From Bradyrhizobium zhanjiangense (GTDB lineage: Bacteria > Pseudomonadota > Alphaproteobacteria > Rhizobiales > Xanthobacteraceae): a stretch of DNA of 64,000 bases. The stretch covers positions 2,439,001-2,503,000 of the forward strand of contig NZ_CP022221.1 of NCBI RefSeq assembly GCF_004114935.1. The letters are read 5' to 3'. A model generated the notes under the pieces. It searched no databases. It saw only the letters and a program-made list of their open reading frames with translations, and was not told the origin of the DNA. This document shows positions 20,541 to 30,135 of the stretch, one piece after another (positions within the stretch are counted from its first letter, which is position 1; each line of letters begins with the position of its first letter). The translations under genes were made by a program, and so were the position numbers.

Positions 20541-21218
20541 ATGAAAAACCGGGTTAATCCGTTGCGCGTCTCACGCTTCCTTCGAGTATATGACGATGCC
20601 GCCGCCCAAAAAGGCATCAGGCTTTCGGTAGGATTCGATTTTCACAAGTATGCCGCGATCGTACGGGGCACGCCAACAAAGGAGTTCACATCTCCACTCT
20701 TCCAGCTAGATCTTTCGCCAGTCAAATCAGGCGATGGATTTTGGATGATAGGCGTCGATAAGAATGACGATGTCGTTATTTTACAGGCCGTTCGACTGTT
20801 TCATCTTTCGCGCAGCAGCCTTGCAGAACATCTTTGCGCTGACCCGGCCCTAAATGCAGACGCTCAGCAAATTTGGATTTGCACAGCACCGAGCGCGAAG
20901 AAGATAACCGGGAAAGTAGCCTACCACGGGGATGCTTGGGTACGCAAAGACTATAGAGGACAGGGCATGCCCAGCATCATGGCGGGAGTAGCATTTGGTG
21001 TGTCTTTTGCCATGTGGTCTCCGGATTTCGTATGTGGACTCGTAGCGCGCTCGCTAGGGGATAAGGGCCTTATTGCGAGATACGGATATCCGCACTATGA
21101 ATCCGGCGGTTTACAGGTGGTAGAGCAGAATGATCTGGACGACTATTTGCTTGTTTGGCTAACCGGCGAGGAATTGTGGGGCCGTATTGATAGTCCCGAC
21201 ACACGTTGTAACCCTTAA
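20541..21218 (+). CDS. GNAT-like N-acyltransferase fold protein, unknown substrate
   Basis: 225 residues from the ATG at 20541. An upstream in-frame ATG at 20421 would add 40 residues that look non-conserved, and no strong ribosome-binding site decides between them. The C-terminal half contains AWVRKDYRGQGMPSIM, which fits the R/Q-x-x-G-x-G acyl-CoA pyrophosphate-binding loop of GNAT enzymes. The rest is not recognised. It lies 15 bp upstream of the acyl-CoA dehydrogenase pair on the same strand, so it is probably their operon leader and may act on the same CoA-linked substrate. No frame damage is seen. Confidence 0.6.
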   Translation: MKNRVNPLRVSRFLRVYDDAAAQKGIRLSVGFDFHKYAAIVRGTPTKEFTSPLFQLDLSPVKSGDGFWMIGVDKNDDVVILQAVRLFHLSRSSLAEHLCADPALNADAQQIWICTAPSAKKITGKVAYHGDAWVRKDYRGQGMPSIMAGVAFGVSFAMWSPDFVCGLVARSLGDKGLIARYGYPHYESGGLQVVEQNDLDDYLLVWLTGEELWGRIDSPDTRCNP

Positions 21219-21233
21219 GAAGGAGTCAGATCG

Positions 21234-22424
21234 TTGAATTTCGAATTGACGGATCCTCAGCGTCAGTGGCGCGATGAAGTTCGCGCCTTTCTCCGCGACA
21301 ATGTCACCCCAGAGCTTGAACGTGAGCGCCACATTGAAGGCAAATTGCGATTCGGACCGGAGGCGCGTGCTTTCCGCAAGAAGGTGGGCGATAAGGGGTG
21401 GTGGGGCTTGACCTGGCCGCGGGAGTACGGCGGACTAGGTAAGGGGGCAATCGAAATGCACATTATGGCGAGAGAATTTGATTACGCCAAAGTGATCCCC
21501 GCCGACACGACATATCTGTCGATCGCGCCGATGATTATGCGCTATGGGACCGAGGAAAATAAGCGCGATTTTATCCCTGGGATTACTCGGGGGGAGGTAT
21601 TCGCTGCGCTCGGATATTCCGAGCCCGACGCAGGGACGGACTTGGCGAGCCTGAGGACGCGAGCCGTCCTCGATGGGGACCAGTGGGTCATCAACGGATC
21701 CAAGATTTGGACCAGCAATGCGCACGGCGCCTCTCACGTATGGCTTTGCGTGCGCACCGATCCGGATGCGCCTAAGCGCCAGGGGATCTCCGTGATCATG
21801 GCCCCGATGAATGCAAAAGGGATCGAGGTACAGCCGCTAATTTGCTGGAGCGACTATCGGACCAACCAGGTGTTCTTTACCGATGTCCGGGTCCCACGTC
21901 GAAATCTGATTGGCGAAGTCAATAAGGGCTGGGGTTATATCACGAGCGCGCTCACACATGAGCGGAGTGCTGTGACCACTGGCGGCGATCTTCGGCGGGA
22001 GATCGACGACTTGATCGAGGTCTGTCGAAGCGGTCTGGTCGGAGGCGTCCGTCTTATTGACCGCCTAAGTGTGCGGCAGCGCCTCGCAGAACTCGATGCA
22101 GACGTCGAGGTCATGCGCCTCTATGGCTTCCGGGGGGCCTCACTTATAGAGGCTGGTGAGGATCCTACCGCGACGCTTACTGCTCAGAAAATCTATAACA
22201 GCGAACTCCGTCAGAAGATCGCCGACTTCGGAACGCAGATCCTTGGTATGTACGGACAGCTGAACTGGCGAGATCGTGATGCGCCTGGTCGTGGAGATAT
22301 TGAGCGGCTCTACCGGTATGCGCCGGAGGTGCGCTTTGCTGGCGGAACCAACGAGGTTCTGCGGGACATCATCGCGCAGCGCGGTTACGGAATGCCGAGT
22401 TATGGAAGGTCTGCCCGCAGCTGA
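21234..22424 (+). CDS. acyl-CoA dehydrogenase, first of a tandem pair
   Basis: 396 residues, flavoprotein oxidising an acyl-CoA to its enoyl-CoA. The start is TTG at 21234, chosen because AAGGAG lies upstream at proper spacing and the protein begins as family members do (NFELTDPQRQWRDEV). Features: N-terminal helical domain, beta-domain motif ALGYSEPDAGTDLAS, KIWTSNAH, and the C-terminal FAGGTNEVLRDIIAQRG flavin/CoA region. It is preceded by the GNAT-like gene (15 bp) and followed by a second dehydrogenase (29 bp). A truncated paralogue lies at 6222-6811. Confidence 0.92.
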   Translation: MNFELTDPQRQWRDEVRAFLRDNVTPELERERHIEGKLRFGPEARAFRKKVGDKGWWGLTWPREYGGLGKGAIEMHIMAREFDYAKVIPADTTYLSIAPMIMRYGTEENKRDFIPGITRGEVFAALGYSEPDAGTDLASLRTRAVLDGDQWVINGSKIWTSNAHGASHVWLCVRTDPDAPKRQGISVIMAPMNAKGIEVQPLICWSDYRTNQVFFTDVRVPRRNLIGEVNKGWGYITSALTHERSAVTTGGDLRREIDDLIEVCRSGLVGGVRLIDRLSVRQRLAELDADVEVMRLYGFRGASLIEAGEDPTATLTAQKIYNSELRQKIADFGTQILGMYGQLNWRDRDAPGRGDIERLYRYAPEVRFAGGTNEVLRDIIAQRGYGMPSYGRSARS

Positions 22425-22453
22425 GTGTGCGAAATTCAGGTAAGGGATAGCGG

Positions 22454-23584
22454 ATGAAGTGTTCACTTTCTGACGAACAGAAACAGTTCGCCGACTCCAT
22501 TCGGAGCCTGTTCGCTCGGGAGTGCCCTCCCTCTCTGGTTCGACAGCTTCAGAATCCGAACATCGATGCTAAGCCGGCTCGTCTTTGGGATCGCCTTACC
22601 CAGATTGGAGTTTTTGGTCTGGCGCTTCCGACGGAGCTGGGAGGCCAAGGCGGAACACTGTTCGACCTTGGACTGGTCTACGAAGAGGGTGGTCGCGTTC
22701 TTTGGCCGACAATCGTGTATGGTACGATCGAGTTCGGCTTGGCACTCTCTCGTCTCGCAGGTGCTCCTCATTGTTCGAAGTGGTTGCCGAAGGTGGCTGC
22801 TGGTGAGGTCATCGGAACGGTCGCGATTGCCGATCCCGGCGACAGCTCGAATACTGTCCCAAAGATTCGCGCCGAACGGAAATGCACGAAATGGACCCTC
22901 AGTGGATCTCTTGACTTTGTACCGAACGCAGACGTTGCGGACGTGCTTCTCACGACGGCGCGCACCACAGATAATGACGGAGCGAAGCTGGACGTCGCCA
23001 TGCTCCTACCCCGACAGCTACTGTCTGCGCAGCGAAGGCGTACGTTCACGCGTGACAACCAGTGCCGTGTCGATCTTGATGGTGTGGAGATCGACGGCGC
23101 CAATATCTTAATGGACAGCCCATGCTTAAATCATGGTAATCTGCACTGGGTTGCTAACGCCATGACGGCTCTGCATTGTATGGACATGGTCGGTGGAGCG
23201 CAGGCCGTCATCCACCAAACTGTTCAGCATATCAAGGACCGGCATCAGTTCGGTCGACCGATAGCTAGCTTTCAGGCCGCGCAACACCACGTTGCCAACA
23301 TGCACATCGCAGTGGAAGGCGCTCAGCTTGCAGCATATCAGGCCGTCGCTCTGGTAGGAGCTGGTCAGATCGCTGAGCGGGAAACAACCATTGCCAAGCT
23401 GAAGGCAAACGAAGCATACAAGTTCGCAACGCTGACTGCCCACCAGTTGCATGGAGGTATGGGCTATGTTGTCGATACGCACCTGCACCTCTGGTCAGAA
23501 CGTGCGAAGGCTATGGAGCTTCGCGACGGCGCTTGGGATACGCAAATTGGTCGGCTTGCGTTAGCGCTTGGCCTGAGGGAGTAG
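22454..23584 (+). CDS. acyl-CoA dehydrogenase, second of a tandem pair
   Basis: 376 residues. It begins MKCSLSDEQKQFADSIRSLF and ends in the helical C-terminal domain with AHQLHGGMGYVVDTHLHLW. It lacks the GGTNEV-type motif of its neighbour and is more divergent in the middle domain (TVAIADPGDSSNTV). Adjacent unequal acyl-CoA dehydrogenases of this type form alpha2-beta2 heterotetramers in steroid side-chain degradation, and the same arrangement is plausible here. It is probably cotranscribed with 21234-22424. Confidence 0.9.
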   Translation: MKCSLSDEQKQFADSIRSLFARECPPSLVRQLQNPNIDAKPARLWDRLTQIGVFGLALPTELGGQGGTLFDLGLVYEEGGRVLWPTIVYGTIEFGLALSRLAGAPHCSKWLPKVAAGEVIGTVAIADPGDSSNTVPKIRAERKCTKWTLSGSLDFVPNADVADVLLTTARTTDNDGAKLDVAMLLPRQLLSAQRRRTFTRDNQCRVDLDGVEIDGANILMDSPCLNHGNLHWVANAMTALHCMDMVGGAQAVIHQTVQHIKDRHQFGRPIASFQAAQHHVANMHIAVEGAQLAAYQAVALVGAGQIAERETTIAKLKANEAYKFATLTAHQLHGGMGYVVDTHLHLWSERAKAMELRDGAWDTQIGRLALALGLRE

Positions 23585-23879
23585 CAGCGTTGCTGCGAGG
23601 CCTCGCCGCGGCTAACAAGCTGGCGGCTTGCAGGGACGATCAGAAACCGGCAGCCACAGCGTCTAGTGCTGCTGGCAGCCGGGTTCACTTTGGCTCCGGC
23701 GCGCCATGACGACTTGCTCACAGTGCACCTTATTTCCGGCGATAAAGCGCGTCGATCAGCCAGGTTGTCGAACCCTACAAAACAGGTGTCCGATGGGCAA
23801 TGGGCACAACTCTGAGACGTCGCAGCAATGCACAATGAAGACGTCTCCATGTTGAGCAATCAGGAGTGAGGGAAACGCT
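23585..23879. other. intergenic region, nothing recognised
   Basis: 295 bp between the second dehydrogenase and the CoA-transferase. This gap is wider than the others in the cluster, so the CoA-transferase may have its own promoter. No terminator with a clear U-run was found. Confidence 0.4.
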
Positions 23880-25166
23880 ATGGTAAACACTTCAGCTATG
23901 GTGCGTTGTGGAGAGGCCGCATCCGGGCAACCTACGGCACGGAGCGACGAAGGAGCGCGAGACATCATGTGTTCGCCGCTCAAGGGCATCCGCGTCGTAG
24001 ACCTCACTCACGTCCTGGCCGGCCCTTACTGCTCAACCATTCTGACGGACTTAGGAGCCGAAGTTATCAAGATCGAGAGGCCCGGCATCGGTGAAATCTG
24101 CCGTCGCATGGATCCCTTCCGCGAGAGGGAAAGTTACTACTTCGCCGCCCTGAACCGGAATAAGCGCAGCCTCGCGCTGGATCTCAAGCTTGATGGTGCA
24201 AAGCTCGTCTTAGAAGATTTGATACGGCGAGCGGATGTTCTGTTAGAAAACTTTCGTCCTGGCACGCTCGATTCGCTGGGCTTCGGCTATGAGCAGCTTC
24301 GCAAACTCAATCCTACTCTCATCATCTGTTCCATTTCGGGTTTTGGGCAGACTGGGCCTTTACGCGACCATGGGTCATTTGATCTCGTGGCGCAGGCCAT
24401 GACGGGAGTGATGAGCTTGACCGGGGAGCCAGGACGACCGCCAGTGAAGGCCGGTATGCCAATTGGAGATGTTTTTGCCAGCGTCTATGCAGCTCTCGCG
24501 ATCGCCTCGGCCTTGATCGGGCGCATGAAGTCCGGTCGTGGGTGCGTTATTGACCTCAGTATGTTCGACGCTCTCCTCACCACAATCCCTTACTTCGCAA
24601 GCCGCTATCTGGCTGATGGTGATCTCTTGCCGCCAGTTGGTTCGGGCGATCCAAAAGCCGTCCCCTACGGCGCCTTTCCCGCCGCCGACGGCTACATCGC
24701 CATCGCAGTGTTTGGAGACAATTTCTGGCCACCTCTGTGCCGCGCGATCGAGCGGCAAGATCTCGCCCGGGACCCCGAGTTGGCCTCTACGGACGGTCGT
24801 ATCCGACGACGATGCGAGGTCGAATCGGTGCTTGTCGAACGCCTGAAGGGAAAGACAGTCGCGGACTGGTGCAAGATCTTCTCAACTGCTGGGATTCCGC
24901 ATGGCCCGATCCTCAGCGTTGGCGCCGCCCTGGATCATCCACATACAGTCGCGCGAAAATTGATACTCAAATTTGAACACCAGAAGTGCGGAACGATTAG
25001 GACGGTCGGCAGTCCCATCAACGTTGACGGAGAGCCCATCGTAATATCTGCGACGCCCGGGCCTATGCTTGGAGAACATACGGAGCAAGTACTTGTAGAA
25101 CTTGGTTACGACGCAGCGAAGATCGCCCGCCTTCGAGCCGAGGGCGCAATCGCGCTGTTACCCTGA
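23880..25166 (+). CDS. class III CoA-transferase (CaiB/BaiF family)
   Basis: 428 residues from ATG 23880 (GAGGGA upstream). The ATG at 23967 (MCSPLKGIRVVDLTHVLAGP) also fits and gives the length typical of the family. Features: the N-terminal Rossmann-like start GIRVVDLTHVLAGPY, ADVLLENFRPGTLDSLGF, and the catalytic Asp in HGSFDLVAQAMTG. Such enzymes move CoA between carboxylic acids. Lying behind two acyl-CoA dehydrogenases, it is a good candidate for activating the imported acid to its CoA thioester. The frame is intact. Confidence 0.9.
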   Translation: MVNTSAMVRCGEAASGQPTARSDEGARDIMCSPLKGIRVVDLTHVLAGPYCSTILTDLGAEVIKIERPGIGEICRRMDPFRERESYYFAALNRNKRSLALDLKLDGAKLVLEDLIRRADVLLENFRPGTLDSLGFGYEQLRKLNPTLIICSISGFGQTGPLRDHGSFDLVAQAMTGVMSLTGEPGRPPVKAGMPIGDVFASVYAALAIASALIGRMKSGRGCVIDLSMFDALLTTIPYFASRYLADGDLLPPVGSGDPKAVPYGAFPAADGYIAIAVFGDNFWPPLCRAIERQDLARDPELASTDGRIRRRCEVESVLVERLKGKTVADWCKIFSTAGIPHGPILSVGAALDHPHTVARKLILKFEHQKCGTIRTVGSPINVDGEPIVISATPGPMLGEHTEQVLVELGYDAAKIARLRAEGAIALLP

Positions 25167-26005
25167 AGCTGGCGTAACCGAAGCAGAAGGTGCATAAGCC
25201 CGCTATGCAACGCTAGGGATTGAATTATGAGTTTCTCGTTTTTCGCTAGCTGCCCTCGCTATGTCGTCGCCACAATCCTGCCAGGCGAGTGACTTTAGAG
25301 TGCTCCAAATCGCAGGCGAAGCTCCTGATGTACTCAGATGGACCGATCGGTATAGCCCGGGAACACTCCGCCGCCGCTGCAGTATCTGCTCTATCAGAGA
25401 TACTTTCCAGCCAATCGATCCTCTTCCAGGCAGGGCGCAGGACGGCTTTTATGCACTACGTACAGGTTGGCCTTTGATAGTTGGCGCAGCAGCGTCGAAG
25501 ACCGTTTGCAGGTGCCGAAGAAACGTAGGCTCGTTCTAAAGTATCAGAAACGGGGCTGCGCGAACAGCGCGCTCGGCTGTCGAGACGTCAGTGGTTGCCG
25601 AAGCCGCTCGCTCGCGCCGTGCGGCGCACGCGTGGGTTCGCTCGCTTCAGCAAATAGTAGCAACACTGATGTCGACGGCGCTAAACCAGGTCGAAAGCGT
25701 GGTTGATGGATGTATTATCCCGCATCACGCAGTCCGCTGCCTGATCGTCGCAAACGCAACGATCTTGCGGTCCTCACGAGGCCGACCCCCGCGGGCGATC
25801 ACTATACCTTCCAGCGAGATGCGCTGTCGATCCGATACGACCGCTGAACGGCGGCCGACCGCAACCCTCGGCGGTGGACGCGGCAGGCAGTCAACCGCAA
25901 GCGTGAGCCCGGACCTTAGTAGTCCGTCCTTAATCAACTCCGGAACTCATTATTTAGTTGTAACAACGTGGGGAGGTGAAAATTGGCAAATCCGCGGGGC
26001 GCATG
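25167..26005. other. no recognisable gene
   Basis: About 840 bp between the CoA-transferase and the transporter promoter. Frames such as 25591-26031 lack family features. Probably eroded coding DNA plus the upstream part of the transporter promoter. Confidence 0.5.
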
Positions 26006-26058
26006 ATCACTTTGCAGAATTTCCTCAATAGTTAGCAAATCTTCGCAGTCCTTATGCG
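26006..26058 (+). promoter_or_regulatory. shared 53-bp upstream element, site B
   Basis: Ends 48 bp before the start of the binding-protein gene at 26107. Identical to site C (41485-41537) at 39 of 53 ungapped positions. Block 1 is TTTGCAGAATTTCCTCAAT; block 2 is AATCTTCGCAGTCCTTA. The conservation between promoters of unrelated genes points to a transcription-factor site. Confidence 0.65.
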
Positions 26059-26106
26059 TCGGTACATAATACGACCGTGTTCAACCATGCATAAGCAGGA
26101 GGGGGC

Positions 26107-27243
26107 ATGACTAAACAGTATTCCAACGGCCATTCAGGCTGTCGTCTGAACCGCCGATCGCTACTTCAGTCAACCGCCGCCGTACTGAGCGCGCCTTTTG
26201 TCGTCAAAGCCACTAAAGCTTGGGGGCAGGAGAAGCTCGCCGGTAGTGGGGAAGTCGTCGTTTTCAGTTACGGTGGCTCTATGCTCGCAGGTGCTCGGCG
26301 GCATGTTTATGAGCCCTTCACGAAGGCGACAGGAATAACGGTCGTGGACGTCGTAGCCGATGTGGCCGAGCCCCAGGTGAAGGCGATGACTCAGGCCGGT
26401 CGCATCGATTGGGATATCACGCTTGTGCAAGCAGGTAACTATCCAGCAATGGCTCAAGCCGGGATGTTTGTGCCGATCGATTATAGTCTTTGGGACCAGG
26501 AGTCGCTCGAGGGCGCGCCCGCACACACTCGTCTCAAAGACGCCGTCGCGATGTTTGGGGTGGCGGTGGTGCTCGCTTATGATCAACGCGCCTTCCCAAG
26601 AGGTGGGCCACGAAACTGGGTAGATTTCTGGGATGTCGAGAAGTTTCCAGGGCCGCGAGCGATTGAGGGTTCACAAGGTCGGCATACCATCGTTCATGCG
26701 CTTCTCGCCGCCGGCGTTGCGCCCAAAGAAGTCTGGCCGCTCAGCGATGATAAGCTCCATCGCGCGTTCCAAAAACTGAATGAGATCAGGCCCTATGTTA
26801 CTAAGTGGTGGATGGCTGGCGGAGAGCCCATTCAACTTCTCATCAATGGAGAGAGCGTCATGAGCAGCGCTTTTGATGGGCGCGCGGTGGCTGCGATCCG
26901 CCAGGGTGCGCCGATCAAATTGGTCTGGCAAGGGTCGATGAGCTATAACTATTGCGCTATTCTAAAAGGTGGTCCCAATTCGATAAACGCGCAGAAGCTA
27001 ATCGCCTTCCTTAATCGAGCGCAAATTGCAGCCGGATGGACGCAGGGCACCGGCTACCCTGGGCCGAATACAAATCAGCTCAAATACCTACCGACTGACT
27101 TGACGCCACTGCTCAGCGTAAATCCTGAGAACGCCTCGAGCTGCGTCCTCGACAGTACACTCTGGTTGGCCGAGATGCGTCCGGACGGCAAAACCAATGC
27201 GGATTACGTCCAGGAGCGTTGGCTGGCATGGCGGGCACGATGA
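26107..27243 (+). CDS. Tat-exported solute-binding protein of a polyamine-type ABC importer (PotD-like), copy 2
   Basis: 378 residues with a twin-arginine signal (LNRRSLLQS) and a short hydrophobic region. The mature part is a PotD/PotF-superfamily periplasmic binding protein that captures the substrate for the adjacent permease and ATPase. AGGAGG sits right before the ATG. The stop overlaps the permease start by ATGA, so translation is coupled. The substrate may be a polyamine or another small cationic or amino compound; binding residues cannot be assigned safely by eye. Paralogue at 7744-8883. Confidence 0.88.
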   Translation: MTKQYSNGHSGCRLNRRSLLQSTAAVLSAPFVVKATKAWGQEKLAGSGEVVVFSYGGSMLAGARRHVYEPFTKATGITVVDVVADVAEPQVKAMTQAGRIDWDITLVQAGNYPAMAQAGMFVPIDYSLWDQESLEGAPAHTRLKDAVAMFGVAVVLAYDQRAFPRGGPRNWVDFWDVEKFPGPRAIEGSQGRHTIVHALLAAGVAPKEVWPLSDDKLHRAFQKLNEIRPYVTKWWMAGGEPIQLLINGESVMSSAFDGRAVAAIRQGAPIKLVWQGSMSYNYCAILKGGPNSINAQKLIAFLNRAQIAAGWTQGTGYPGPNTNQLKYLPTDLTPLLSVNPENASSCVLDSTLWLAEMRPDGKTNADYVQERWLAWRAR

Positions 27244-28997
27244 AGTCCATAGCAATGAACGGCCGGCCGGAGACATCGCGGGTCTCTCGCTCGGCCCGGG
27301 CCACACCTTGGGCCTGGTTGCTGCTACCCGGAGGCATCTTCCTTGCGGTGCTCTTCGTGGTGCCGCTATCGGAGCTTCTATTGCTCTCATTCGGGATGCC
27401 AAAGTGGACCCTGGCGAATTTCCTGCGGATTGGTGACAATCCTGCCTACATTGTTGTGTTGCGGAACACGCTGGAGATCGGCGTAACTGTGACGGCGCTC
27501 AGCTTCGTGCTCAGCTACCCGATCGCCTACTCTCTCGCAACAGGCGGACCAGTGCTGCGCACGTTTCTGATGGTTGCAGTCGTGCTACCCTATTTCACGA
27601 GCGTTCTAGCGCGGACCTTCTCGTGGGTCGTCCTCCTCGGACGCAACGGCATCGTCAACCAGATAATGCTCGAACTCGGCTGGGTCTCGCAGCCGGTTCC
27701 GATGCTCTACAACCGATTCGGTGTGATCGTCGGTATGACTCACGTGATCATGCCGCTAATGATCTTGCCGATGCTGACGGTCATGTCGAGCATAGATCAG
27801 AAGCTGCTGCGAGCTGCGAGGGCGAACGGTGCGAGCCCAGTCGCGGCCTTCCTTACAATATTTCTGCCGCTCAGCCTGCCTGGCGTCGTCGCTGGGGTGC
27901 TGTTGGCGTTTATCTACTGTCTGGGCTTTTACGTTACGCCCGCATTACTTGGTGGTCTATCGGATGTCATGATCACAATGGAGATCAGTGCTCAGGTCGT
28001 CGAGCTGCTCAACTGGAACTTCGCTTCTGCTCTTTCCATGGTCCTCCTGTCAACTGTCCTGGCTATTCTGTGGGTCAGCTCGCGCTTCTTTCCGATTGAA
28101 CAACTTTTAGGGCTCTCTGATGACAAGGTCGGATCGAAAGCCATTGGCCGGCGCCAACTCGGTACCCACTGGCTAATGGGGGTCGGCTCTGTGGCAAACG
28201 CGCTCGATCGCTGGGTCCCCTCGATGGGAGGTCGAGGTGTTCCGAGCTTTGCAAGTTTCTTGGCGGTACTGCTCCTGCTGCCGGTACTTATCGTCGCGTA
28301 TTTGTCGTTCAGTGCTTCGTCCTACTTCGTCTTCCCAGTGCCGAGCTACTCGCTGCGCAACTACCACACCTATCTTTCCGATCCGCTCTGGCTCCGCGCC
28401 ACTTTCGTTAGCATCCGCATTGCACTGATGGCGGCGGGCATGGCGACGCTGCTCGGCGGCATGCTCGCCTTCGGCTTATCGCGGGGTGGCATTCGTGCTC
28501 GCGGCGCAATGGTCGCCCTCGTTCTCTCGCCTATCATTTTGCCGACCATTGTAGTAGCGGTCGCGACTTATTTCGTGCTGGTGCGAGTGGGACTTCAAGG
28601 TACGGAGTTCGGTTTAGCGCTTGGTCACGCGGTTCACGCCATCCCCTTTGTGGTGGTGATCGTCGTTGCCAATTTGCGGGACCTCAACCCGACGTATGAG
28701 CGTGCCGCCCGCAGCCTTGGCGCCGGTCCAATGGTCACCTTTCGGACCATCATTGTGCCGCTCGTCATGCCGGCACTCATCGTCGCCGCCTTCTTCGCCT
28801 TCCTGACTTCGTTCGACGACGTCGTCTACGTGCTATTCCTCGGCATCGGAAGACTCACCACATTGCCCATGCGAATGTGGGAAGGGATCAGGCAGGATAT
28901 AAATCCCACGATCGCGGCCGTGGCCACACTGCAAATGGTGTTCGCAGCGACAGTGATTATTGTCAGTGCCGTGATGGGGCGCGATAGGCCGACCTGA
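27240..28997 (+). CDS. ABC importer permease, PotB-PotC fusion
   Basis: 585 residues from ATG 27240 (ATGA overlap with the binding-protein stop; ATG 27219 is also possible). Two complete permease halves are fused. Each has six or so hydrophobic segments and an EAA-type cytoplasmic loop: RAARANGASPVAAF in the first half, RAARSLGAGPMVTF in the second. Normally PotB and PotC are separate proteins; the fusion would give the whole membrane pore in one chain. The frame is intact. A remnant of the paralogous gene lies at 7490-7747. Confidence 0.88.
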   Translation: MKSIAMNGRPETSRVSRSARATPWAWLLLPGGIFLAVLFVVPLSELLLLSFGMPKWTLANFLRIGDNPAYIVVLRNTLEIGVTVTALSFVLSYPIAYSLATGGPVLRTFLMVAVVLPYFTSVLARTFSWVVLLGRNGIVNQIMLELGWVSQPVPMLYNRFGVIVGMTHVIMPLMILPMLTVMSSIDQKLLRAARANGASPVAAFLTIFLPLSLPGVVAGVLLAFIYCLGFYVTPALLGGLSDVMITMEISAQVVELLNWNFASALSMVLLSTVLAILWVSSRFFPIEQLLGLSDDKVGSKAIGRRQLGTHWLMGVGSVANALDRWVPSMGGRGVPSFASFLAVLLLLPVLIVAYLSFSASSYFVFPVPSYSLRNYHTYLSDPLWLRATFVSIRIALMAAGMATLLGGMLAFGLSRGGIRARGAMVALVLSPIILPTIVVAVATYFVLVRVGLQGTEFGLALGHAVHAIPFVVVIVVANLRDLNPTYERAARSLGAGPMVTFRTIIVPLVMPALIVAAFFAFLTSFDDVVYVLFLGIGRLTTLPMRMWEGIRQDINPTIAAVATLQMVFAATVIIVSAVMGRDRPT

Positions 28998-29052
28998 CGT
29001 CTCGAACAAGCGAAGAGAGACGAATGTACTCAAAGTACCCTTTGGAGCTGAA

Positions 29053-30135
29053 ATGTTGATGACCTCGAAGGCGAGCGGCACTCATGCGAAGACTGGCGGC
29101 ATTTTGCTGCACAACCTGCAAAAGCGATATGGTGGCGTAACCGCCGTCGACGACGTCGATCTTTCCATCGCGCCCGGCGAGTTCGTTTCGTTGCTTGGTG
29201 CCAGCGGCTCCGGAAAAACAACGACTCTGATGATGATCGCCGGTTTCGAATTGCCCGATAGAGGTCGGGTTCTGCTGGACGATAAGGACATCACGCGCTT
29301 GCCACCACACCGTCGCGAACTGGGCGTGATTTTTCAAAACTATGCTCTCTTTCCGCACATGACGGTCGCCGAGAACGTTGCCTACCCCCTTCGTATGCGG
29401 CGGATCGCAAAGCAGGTGGTTGAAAGCCGCGTGAGCCGCGTCCTCGATCAGGTGCACCTGGGTGCTTTGGCCTCACGTTATCCGCACCAAATGTCAGGCG
29501 GTCAGCAGCAGAGAGTAGCGATAGCACGTGCACTTGTTTTTGACCCGCCAGTTCTCCTCCTTGACGAGCCGTTGGGCGCTCTCGACAGGAAGTTGCGCGA
29601 GCATCTCAGGAACGAGATCAAGACCCTCCACAGGGAAGTCGGCAAGACAATGGTCTACGTGACGCACGATCAGGATGAGGCGCTCGCCATGTCCGACCGA
29701 GTCGCCGTGATGCACGAGGGCCGGATTCGGCAGGTCTCTGCACCGCAGGAGATCTATCGCAAGCCGGCGGACTTGTTCGTGGCAGGCTTCGTCGGAGAGG
29801 TCAATCTCATACCCGTCAAGCTCAGATCCGGCATTGTCCACGGTCCTGCAGGCGAGACGTTGCCTGCCGCTCGGTGGACTGGTGCGGACATGGATGCGAC
29901 TCTCTGTGTGCGGCCCGAGCATTTGCGTCTCGCCAGCGAAACCTCAGGTGGGATACAGGGAATTATCGTTGAAAAGACGTTCGTTGGCGACGCAACGATC
30001 TTTGCATTTCGCAGCGAGTCGGGACTACAGCTGACGTCGAAGGTGATGAACCTATCCACTGAAGCAATGCCCAACATTGGCGATGCCTCTGTTGCGTCCT
30101 GGGGGGTGAATGACGCAACCATTCTCACGGAATAG
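29053..30135 (+). CDS. ABC importer ATPase (PotA-like)
   Basis: 360 residues. Walker A GASGSGKTT at about 49-57, Q-loop VIFQNYALFPHM near 93, signature MSGGQQQR at 148-155, Walker B VLLLDEP near 168 with D-loop GALD, and the H-switch VTHDQDEA near 203. The C-terminal TOBE-like regulatory domain contains VRPEHLRLA. GGAG lies 6-7 bp before ATG 29053. It follows the fused permease by 55 bp and completes a three-gene importer. No frame damage. Confidence 0.92.
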   Translation: MLMTSKASGTHAKTGGILLHNLQKRYGGVTAVDDVDLSIAPGEFVSLLGASGSGKTTTLMMIAGFELPDRGRVLLDDKDITRLPPHRRELGVIFQNYALFPHMTVAENVAYPLRMRRIAKQVVESRVSRVLDQVHLGALASRYPHQMSGGQQQRVAIARALVFDPPVLLLDEPLGALDRKLREHLRNEIKTLHREVGKTMVYVTHDQDEALAMSDRVAVMHEGRIRQVSAPQEIYRKPADLFVAGFVGEVNLIPVKLRSGIVHGPAGETLPAARWTGADMDATLCVRPEHLRLASETSGGIQGIIVEKTFVGDATIFAFRSESGLQLTSKVMNLSTEAMPNIGDASVASWGVNDATILTE

